From Planctomycetota bacterium (GTDB lineage: Bacteria > Planctomycetota > Brocadiia > JAJRTI01): a DNA stretch of 6,289 nt. A program made the position numbers and the translations under genes. The notes under the pieces were generated by a model, which searched no databases, was not told the origin of the DNA, and saw only the letters and a program-made list of their open reading frames with translations. Where the stretch lies: the NCBI GenBank assembly GCA_024278415.1, contig JAJRTI010000299.1, forward strand, positions 1 to 6,289, in the 5' to 3' direction. How positions within the stretch are numbered: position 1 is the stretch's first letter; the number at the start of each line of letters is the position of its first letter. Positions 1 through 4,223 of this stretch are shown here, piece after piece.

Positions 1-128
1 CCCGCTGACGCGACCGAACGAGCTTGCACTGGGCTATGTTGTGATGCGCCTTCGGCGCATGTGCATTCTGCGCCGGCGCACCACGGGAATGAACGCCCAG
101 TTTACTACGTACGTTCAGACCTGCACCC
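1..128. repeat. Left arm of a 128-bp terminal inverted repeat
   Basis: This stretch is the reverse complement of 6152-6279 with a single mismatch (a at 8 faces c at 6272). Identity stops abruptly at 128/6152, while the outer end may extend beyond the window. The arm contains a 7-bp hairpin with a 3-base loop (44-50 with 54-60), a 12-bp perfect palindrome (69-80, tgcgccggcgca) and an 8-bp palindrome acgtacgt (107-114). No transposase is encoded. The pattern of a hairpin followed by a 'catagccca'-type segment resembles, from memory, abundant dispersed repeats in planctomycete-like genomes. It is best read as one copy of a multicopy repeat at which assembly stopped, or as a true long terminal repeat of an element. 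Confidence 0.85.
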
Positions 129-232
129 CTTCATGAAGTGCGCCATCTTTGATGCCCACGGCTTTGGCGGGTGGGGGCCTTTGTGGCTCAGTGGAATGCG
201 TGAGACGTGAGGAGGAACTGCCCCCCCCCCCG
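129..232. other. Gene-free stretch downstream of the dehydratase gene, with an 11-C run
   Basis: About 100 bases separate the left terminal repeat from the stop of the minus-strand dehydratase-like gene. The notable feature is a run of eleven C (221-231) directly after that stop codon. Short open frames exist on both strands (for example a 25-codon plus frame at 133-210), but none has a ribosome binding site or recognisable content. No clear terminator hairpin is visible. Confidence 0.5.
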
Positions 233-1222
233 CTACGCACTCCGCCGCGCGTCGAGCATCTCGACAAACGCCTCGATGCGGATCTTTGCCTGCCCGTCCA
301 GCGGCCCCGGCCGGTCGAACTCGAGCGTGAGGATCGGCAAGTCGACCCGCCGGCGCAGAATGCGGTCTTGAATCTGCCGGTAACAGAAGCTCTGCACGTA
401 GTGGATCACCCCGTCGATGCGACGCCGCGCCAGTTCGCTCTGCACGTCTTCGAGCCGGAAGAAGATGTCGTATGGATACGTATACTGCCGATACTGCTCG
501 ACCAGCGTCGCGGTCGCCGCGGGCATGGCGAACTGCCGCTGGATTTCGTTGAAGACCACGCCCGCACCCAACTCCTCGACGAAGCCGTACAGCTCCGGAC
601 AGATCGGCGGCACGCCCAGAAACGCGAGCCGAATCAGATCGCCCCGGCCTTGTCGCGCTTCCGCCTCATGGAGGAACGCGGCCGCGTCTCGCGCGAAGCG
701 ATCGGGATCTCCGGCGAAGTCGCTGCACGACACGAGCCACTGGTGGCTCTCCTTGCCCGTCACCTTGCCCGTGCGCCACGCCAGCTCGTCGATCTCCAAC
801 GCCTTGGCCCGCACCGCGTCCAAGCGCTGCTTCTGCGCCTCGGCCTCCTGCATCGTCGTCCCAAACGCGTCGCAGAGCTGCGCCAGGCTGCGCTCCAGTT
901 CAGCCGCGTCGCGGACATGGGGGTATGCAAAGGGGATCACGCGCATGCCGTCGAGTTGGAGGTTCTCCATGAGCGCTTGCGTGTTGCTACAGTCGCCGTT
1001 CACGCACCCGATGACCGCGTCCACGCGGCCGGCCTTCGCCGCGGTGAAGATGCCCTTGATCCACGAGCAGGTGTTCCGCGGCATGCCGTCGGCCTCCGCG
1101 GCCTCAACCATCGCGGGCGCCTCGTCCGAGCCGACGAAGACGTTGTTCAGGTCGACCGGAGTCCACCCCGCGGCGAAGACGACTTCGACGGGCACGGTGG
1201 TGGTGATGCCGACGCGTTTCAT
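233..1222 (-). CDS. 2-hydroxyacyl-CoA dehydratase D-component (HgdB/BcrC-like) family protein
   Basis: The 329-residue product belongs to the 2-hydroxyglutaryl-CoA dehydratase D-component / benzoyl-CoA reductase family (HGD-D). These are cytoplasmic iron-sulfur proteins that take low-potential electrons from an ATP-driven activator. It opens with MKRVGITTTVPVEVVFAAG. Cysteines at the expected cluster regions are C52 (NTCSWIKG), C73 and C78 (GCVNGDC) and C280 (QSFCYRQ); C117, C166 and C208 are also present. The length is slightly below the roughly 370-400 residues of characterised family members. The frame runs open to 1336, but I chose the ATG at 1220-1222: the family-like sequence begins there, and the upstream in-frame ATG (1289-1291) lies inside a repeated hairpin element. 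No good Shine-Dalgarno precedes the chosen start. No partner subunit or ASKHA-type activator gene is adjacent, so the substrate cannot be assigned. A single-subunit double-cubane cluster protein is an alternative. Confidence 0.85.
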   Translation of the reverse strand: MKRVGITTTVPVEVVFAAGWTPVDLNNVFVGSDEAPAMVEAAEADGMPRNTCSWIKGIFTAAKAGRVDAVIGCVNGDCSNTQALMENLQLDGMRVIPFAYPHVRDAAELERSLAQLCDAFGTTMQEAEAQKQRLDAVRAKALEIDELAWRTGKVTGKESHQWLVSCSDFAGDPDRFARDAAAFLHEAEARQGRGDLIRLAFLGVPPICPELYGFVEELGAGVVFNEIQRQFAMPAATATLVEQYRQYTYPYDIFFRLEDVQSELARRRIDGVIHYVQSFCYRQIQDRILRRRVDLPILTLEFDRPGPLDGQAKIRIEAFVEMLDARRSA

Positions 1223-1260
1223 GAAGATGGGGTCCGGGGGCGTGATGAACTGTGGGGATA

Positions 1261-1300
1261 CGAGCGCGGACGCTGTGCGTCCTTGGTTCATGCCCTCGCC
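1261..1300 (-). repeat. Short hairpin repeat, copy 1 (leader of dehydratase gene)
   Basis: On the minus strand this reads catgaaccaaggacgc followed by gcgtcc, forming a 6-bp stem with a 3-base loop (1268-1282). The 16-base core (1277-1292) is identical to 2939-2954, and similarity continues around it (gcgagg before, gcgtccg after). A degenerate third copy lies at 3938-3961. The copy falls between the proposed promoter and start codon of the dehydratase-like gene, so it would be in the mRNA leader. Confidence 0.6.
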
Positions 1301-1306
1301 GGCGGC

Positions 1307-1336
1307 ATTACACCAAAGCCCGCCGCCCGGGGTCAA
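1307..1336 (-). promoter_or_regulatory. Candidate promoter for the dehydratase-like gene
   Basis: On the minus strand, ttgacc (1336-1331) is followed after 18 bases by tgtaat (1312-1307); each hexamer matches 5 of 6 positions of the sigma-70 consensus. A transcript would start near 1300 and have a leader of about 80 bases containing the hairpin repeat. This is a pattern match only, and the host's promoter consensus is unknown. Confidence 0.4.
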
Positions 1337-1357
1337 CGTCCCCTCGCCTTCAGCATT

Positions 1358-1386
1358 TTGACACGTGTGCCTTCTGAAAGTAATCT
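1358..1386 (+). promoter_or_regulatory. Candidate promoter for the sulfatase gene
   Basis: A perfect ttgaca (1358-1363) is followed after 17 bases by taatct (1381-1386), which keeps the most important T, A and final T of the -10 box. Transcription would begin near 1393, about 35 bases before the start codon. An 8-bp palindrome acacgtgt (1361-1368) overlaps the -35 box and could be a regulator site. The candidate dehydratase promoter lies back to back with it, the two -35 boxes being 21 bases apart. Confidence 0.45.
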
Positions 1387-1414
1387 GCCCCTTTCGTCAA
1401 TACCACCCGTGCAC

Positions 1415-1419
1415 AGGAG
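1415..1419 (+). promoter_or_regulatory. Ribosome binding site of the sulfatase gene
   Basis: AGGAG lies 9 bases before the ATG at 1429. A nearer ATG at 1421 is only one base from the AGGAG and reads just three codons before a stop that overlaps the real start, so 1429 is the correct start. Confidence 0.7.
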
Positions 1420-1428
1420 CATGCACCC

Positions 1429-2943
1429 ATGAACAACGGCAAGAGACCCAACGTCGTCCTCTTCCTCACCGACCAGTGGCGCGCCAAGGATACCGGCTAC
1501 TGGGGCAACACGGTCATCCAAACGCCGGAGACCGATCGGCTCGCGAAAGCCGGGGCCGGCTTCCGCAACTGCTTCGTGCAAAACCCGGTCAGCACACCGA
1601 GCCGCGTGGCCATGGACACCGGCTGGTACTGCCACGTCAACGGCCACCGCACCATGCACCACATGGTGCAACGCCACGAGCCGAGCATGCTCCGCTACTT
1701 CAAGGACGCGGGGTACCACATCTGGTGGGGCGGCAAGAACGACATGATCTGCGAGGGCCTGCGCGACGAGATCCCCGACACGCGCGTCCAAGGCGCCGGC
1801 GGCAAGAAAACCGTCCACGAAGGCCCCTGGAAGCTCGGCGACCTGCACTACCACACCTTCCTCTGGGGCGAGGTGCCGGAGAACTTCGGCCCGTCCGCGG
1901 CCGACGACCACGTCGCGGAACAGGCCGCGGAGTTCATCAAGAACCCGCCCGACCAGCCCTTCTTCATGCTCGTGAACCAGACCTTCCCCCACCCGCCGTA
2001 CGCGGTGCACGAGCCGTACTTCAGCATGTACGACCGCGCGCAACTCCCCATGCCCATCCAGATGGACGAGCCTTTCAAGGACAAGCCCATGATCCTCAAG
2101 CGCGTGTGCGAACGCATGCGCATGAACGAGATCAGCGACGACGACCTGCGGGAGATCGTCGCGGTCTACTACGGCATGTGCACCAAGACCGACCGCAACC
2201 TCGGATGGATCCTCGACGCGCTCGAAGACTCAGGCCAGTGGGACAACACGGTCGTCGTGTGCTCCTCGGACCACGGCGATTTCGTGGGCGACTACCAGTT
2301 GACCGAGAAGATGCAGAACACGTTCGAGGACTGCCTGGTGAACGTGCCGTTCGCGATCCGCGTGCCCGGCATCGATCCGCTCCCGGAGCCGTCGGACGCG
2401 CTCATTGAGATGGTCGACCTGCTGCCGACGCTGCTCGACGCCTGCGGCCTCGAACTCGGGCACACCCAGTTCGGCAAGTCGCTGCTGCCGGTGCTGCGCG
2501 GGGAGGCGACGGAGCACAAGCCTTACGTGTTCAGCGAGGGCGGTGCGCTCATGGAGGAGGAGCACACGCACGAGAGCGACCGGCCCAAGGAAAACATCTA
2601 CTGGTCTCGGCCCGCGCTTCAGTTCAACGAGCGCGAGACGCACGGCAAGGCGGCCATGATCCGCTCGCACGAGTGGAAGTACGTGCGCCGGCTCTACGAT
2701 ACGGATGAGCTATACGACCTGAAAAACGATCCCGACGAGGTGCACAACCTCATCAACGATCCCCAGTACGAGGGCGTGAGGGCGCAGCTCGCGGAGGCCA
2801 TGCTCACGTGGTTCATCGAGACCGGCGACCAAGTGCCGTGGCGCTGGGACAAGCGCGGCGACCACGAAGAGCACCCGCCCTGGTCCGCAGATGCGGCGCG
2901 CAAGCACTCGTGGTATCGGCCGGTGGACGAGGCGAGGACATGA
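1429..2943 (+). CDS. Type I sulfatase (alkaline phosphatase superfamily), serine-type
   Basis: The 504-residue product is a complete formylglycine-dependent sulfatase that hydrolyses sulfate esters. The modification motif is S55-T-P-S-R59, with serine instead of cysteine, so activation is expected to need the anaerobic radical-SAM maturase (anSME); no such gene is in the window. Expected metal and substrate residues are visible: D15-Q16 near the N terminus, K103 (GGKND), H188 (TFPHPP), D281-H282 (SSDHGDF) and K294 (LTEKM). The C-terminal part has the usual family segment (WKYVRRLYD...ELYDLKNDP, about 416-435). No signal peptide or membrane segment is visible, suggesting a cytoplasmic enzyme acting on imported small sulfated compounds. 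The substrate cannot be told from sequence. The stop TGA (2941-2943) overlaps the ATG of a repeated hairpin element. The gene is divergent from the dehydratase-like gene and convergent with the FmdB-type gene. Confidence 0.95.
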   Translation: MNNGKRPNVVLFLTDQWRAKDTGYWGNTVIQTPETDRLAKAGAGFRNCFVQNPVSTPSRVAMDTGWYCHVNGHRTMHHMVQRHEPSMLRYFKDAGYHIWWGGKNDMICEGLRDEIPDTRVQGAGGKKTVHEGPWKLGDLHYHTFLWGEVPENFGPSAADDHVAEQAAEFIKNPPDQPFFMLVNQTFPHPPYAVHEPYFSMYDRAQLPMPIQMDEPFKDKPMILKRVCERMRMNEISDDDLREIVAVYYGMCTKTDRNLGWILDALEDSGQWDNTVVVCSSDHGDFVGDYQLTEKMQNTFEDCLVNVPFAIRVPGIDPLPEPSDALIEMVDLLPTLLDACGLELGHTQFGKSLLPVLRGEATEHKPYVFSEGGALMEEEHTHESDRPKENIYWSRPALQFNERETHGKAAMIRSHEWKYVRRLYDTDELYDLKNDPDEVHNLINDPQYEGVRAQLAEAMLTWFIETGDQVPWRWDKRGDHEEHPPWSADAARKHSWYRPVDEART

Positions 2944-2975
2944 ACCAAGGACGCGAGGCGTCCGACTTCGCGTCC
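2935..2975 (+). repeat. Short hairpin repeat, copy 2 (end of sulfatase gene)
   Basis: The 16 bases catgaaccaaggacgc (2939-2954) are identical to the minus strand of 1277-1292. A 6-bp stem ggacgc/gcgtcc with loop gag (2949-2963) can alternate with a longer 8-bp stem ggacgcga/tcgcgtcc (2949-2956 with 2968-2975). The element overlaps the last codon and stop of the sulfatase gene. It may act as a transcript-end structure or be a REP-like dispersed element. Confidence 0.6.
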
Positions 2976-2991
2976 CAGATCAAGGGACAGA

Positions 2992-3071
2992 GGGGACGTG
3001 ATGCGCCTGCCTGCCGCGCCGTGCGCGGCGCAGGCAGGGAAGCCCGCGAAGCGGGATCGCATCATGTCCCC
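2992..3071. repeat. Branched inverted repeat: 14-bp outer arms enclosing two hairpins
   Basis: Outer arms ggggacgtgatgcg (2992-3005) and cgcatcatgtcccc (3058-3071) pair over 14 positions with one mismatch (2998/3065), which is a G-T wobble. Between them lies a long hairpin (cctgcctg 3006-3013 with caggcagg 3031-3038, continuing as ccgcgc 3014-3019 with gcgcgg 3023-3028, and a 2-base bulge at 3029-3030). A second hairpin follows (cccgc 3043-3047 with gcggg 3051-3055). The predicted fold is a three-way junction. It lies just after the sulfatase gene and could end transcription or be a REP/MITE-like element. Confidence 0.65.
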
Positions 3072-3088
3072 AGACCCGCAGACCCGCG

Positions 3089-3330
3089 GAGTCATGACAC
3101 GAGTTTCCCCAGAGTTTCCACCCGTCCTACCGCAAGCCTGGCGTCACCGGTTTCTTACAACGCTTGTTAGGTACACGGGGCCGTGCGGGACGCGCGGGTC
3201 GTTTGTAGTAGGGCGATTCATCGCCCGTTTTTCAGCGTTACTGACGGGCCATGAATGGCCCTACTACAAGCCAGCGGCGTCTGCCGCTCGGATCAACAAA
3301 TCTCATGGGGAAACTCCTGAGTCATGACTC
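3089..3330. repeat. Inverted repeat bounding the middle of the convergent intergenic region
   Basis: The left arm (3089-3110: gagtcatgac, then acgagtttcccc) matches the reverse complement of 3307-3330 (gtcatgactc at 3321-3330 and ggggaaactc at 3307-3316), apart from a small gap and changes in the middle. The right arm also holds a perfect 12-bp palindrome gagtcatgactc (3319-3330). The arms enclose about 196 bases that contain the nested hairpin at 3203-3269. No gene is encoded. The arrangement looks like a small non-autonomous (MITE-like) element, although no target-site duplication could be assigned. Confidence 0.6.
3203..3269. repeat. Nested hairpin element between convergent genes
   Basis: Arms of 25 bases (3203-3227 and 3245-3269) pair with only two mismatches, and a short inner stem tcag/ctga (3232-3235 with 3241-3244) extends the hairpin. 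Each arm is itself a small palindrome: gggcgat/atcgccc around 3211-3226 and gggccat/atggccc around 3246-3261. The two differences between arms fall at the paired positions of these small hairpins. The position between convergent genes fits a two-way transcription terminator or a REP-like repeat. Confidence 0.75.
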
Positions 3331-3395
3331 TTGACTTCTGATCCGCGTCCCTCTGCGGTTCCCGCGCGTCCTGGGGATATCAGGCATGCCACGTG

Positions 3396-3890
3396 CTAGA
3401 GTTCATAGAGCGTCTCGTCGCGCCGAGGTTTGGCCCTGGGGGGGCGACCCTTGTTCGCGCCTTCCGCGGAGAACAAATCCTCGCCGTCCAAAAGGTCGCC
3501 CAATTCCTGCTCGATTTTCTCGGGGTCTTCACCCTGCTCCATGCGCCGAAGCGCCTCTTCCATGCCGGGCCCCATGGGCATGCCCGTCGCATCGGACAGC
3601 TTCCGCATGAGCGCGGCTGCTTGGCGCGGATCGTCCTCGTCCATACCCACGGCCTCGTTGGCGAGCATGCCCATGGCCTTCTCCAGCTTCGCATCGTCAA
3701 CCGGAGGCATGCCGTCGTCCAAGTCGCCCCCCTCGGCCTTCCCTGAGATCGTGGCAAAGGTCGACACGCCGCGCTTCAGCTTGACACGCCTGCACGTGGG
3801 GCACGTGGGGATCTTCTTGGTGTTGACTGTTCTGGATAGGAACTGGTAAATCGTGTGGCACTTATGGCAGTAGAACTCGTAGATGGGCAT
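3396..3890 (-). CDS. FmdB-type zinc-ribbon protein with acidic C-terminal extension
   Basis: The 164-residue product starts with the FmdB-family zinc ribbon (MPIYEFYCHKC). The metal ligands are two CxxC pairs, C8/C11 and C30/C33, about 20 residues apart. Residues 55-145 form a charged, mostly helical region including an EDDPRQAAALMRKLSDATG segment and an acidic EDPEKIEQELGDLLDGEDLF segment. From memory this two-part layout recurs in FmdB-like proteins of sulfate-reducing and related bacteria, which suggests a real conserved module and not a random tail. The C-terminal 20 residues are basic and proline-rich. The family was named from a putative regulator of formamidase, but its biochemical function is not established. 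The start is supported by AAGGAG 8 bases upstream. The gene stands alone, convergent with the sulfatase gene and divergent from the SGNH-like gene. Confidence 0.9.
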   Translation of the reverse strand: MPIYEFYCHKCHTIYQFLSRTVNTKKIPTCPTCRRVKLKRGVSTFATISGKAEGGDLDDGMPPVDDAKLEKAMGMLANEAVGMDEDDPRQAAALMRKLSDATGMPMGPGMEEALRRMEQGEDPEKIEQELGDLLDGEDLFSAEGANKGRPPRAKPRRDETLYEL

Positions 3891-3898
3891 GGCGAACG

Positions 3899-3904
3899 CT
3901 CCTT
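3899..3904 (-). promoter_or_regulatory. Ribosome binding site of the FmdB-type gene
   Basis: AAGGAG on the minus strand lies 8 bases before the ATG (3888-3890), the strongest Shine-Dalgarno in the window, and fixes this start. Confidence 0.8.
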
Positions 3905-3937
3905 CTCAGCCGTTATGGCGCGGGCCGGGTTGAGAGT

Positions 3938-3961
3938 CATGCAAACAAGGACGGTGCGTCC
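3938..3961 (+). repeat. Short hairpin repeat, degenerate copy 3
   Basis: The sequence catgcaaacaagga followed by cggtgcgtcc resembles the two other copies (catgaaccaaggacgc...gcgtcc), with insertions before and a shortened loop region. It forms a 5-bp stem ggacg/cgtcc with loop gtg (3949-3961). It lies in the gap between the divergent FmdB-type and SGNH-like genes, overlapping the expected start of the FmdB-type transcript. Confidence 0.4.
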
Positions 3962-3990
3962 ATGGTACGTACCGCCTTACTTCATGGCAA
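3962..3990 (-). promoter_or_regulatory. Candidate promoter of the FmdB-type gene with overlapping palindrome
   Basis: On the minus strand, ttgcca (3990-3985) is followed after 17 bases by taccat (3967-3962), a 5/6 and 4/6 match to sigma-70 boxes. A perfect 10-bp palindrome ggtacgtacc (3964-3973) overlaps the -10 box and could be an operator. The predicted leader is about 65 bases. This is a pattern match only. Confidence 0.3.
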
Positions 3991-4212
3991 GCGTCCGAGA
4001 CTGGTTGGCTCACGGATCGCCCGTATCCTGGCGAATGCGGCTGCCGCGCACGCTAAACGCCCACCGGCCGCCCCGCCCAAGTTGGCGCACCACCCCGCGC
4101 GGGACGTGGCCGTCCAGCGCGGGGGAGCTTGCACTTGCAGAACGGCGAAGCGGCCTGAAAAGCTGTTCACGGTCAGCCGCAATCCGGCACGCCTGCCACC
4201 ACTCTTGCACGT
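3991..4212. other. Gene-free part of the divergent FmdB/SGNH intergenic region
   Basis: This GC-rich stretch completes the 333-base gap between the divergent genes. Frames stay open across it on both strands because of base composition, but their translations are rich in Arg, Pro and Ala with no recognisable family. I found no convincing promoter boxes for the SGNH-like gene, and no tRNA or riboswitch. Confidence 0.45.
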
Positions 4213-4216
4213 AGGA
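4213..4216 (+). promoter_or_regulatory. Ribosome binding site deciding the SGNH-like gene start
   Basis: AGGA lies 7 bases before the ATG at 4224. The in-frame GTG at 4221 is only 4 bases away and the ATG at 4230 is 13 bases away, so 4224 has the best spacing. Confidence 0.5.
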
Positions 4217-4223
4217 AAAAGTG

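Noticed and set aside
133..210. 25-codon plus-strand frame starting MKCAIFDAHGF beside the left repeat
   Set aside because: No ribosome binding site, too short to judge, and adjacent to a dispersed-type repeat.
149..1432. 427-codon plus-strand open frame, longer than the gene on the other strand
   Set aside because: It is the antisense shadow of the dehydratase-like gene in GC-rich DNA; its translation is rich in Arg, Leu, Asp and Val with no family pattern, while the minus strand shows clear conserved cysteine motifs.
1365..2408. 347-codon plus-strand frame overlapping the sulfatase gene
   Set aside because: Arg/Pro/His-rich out-of-frame shadow; the sulfatase frame has all catalytic motifs.
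2808..3170. Plus-strand frame with MNQGREAS similar to MNQGRTAS upstream of the dehydratase start
   Set aside because: The likeness comes from the shared DNA hairpin repeat, and the rest of the frame runs through palindromic repeats; not a coding peptide family.
3203..3269. Classical rho-independent terminator
   Set aside because: The hairpin is strong but no clear T-run follows it on either strand; a four- to five-T stretch lies in the loop. It may still stop transcription.
2998..3327. 109-codon plus-strand frame in the convergent gap
   Set aside because: It lies wholly within inverted repeats and its translation follows their palindromes.
2992..3330. Possible CRISPR array in the repeat-rich gap
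   Set aside because: The repeats are inverted and of different sequence, with no regular spacing or direct repeats.
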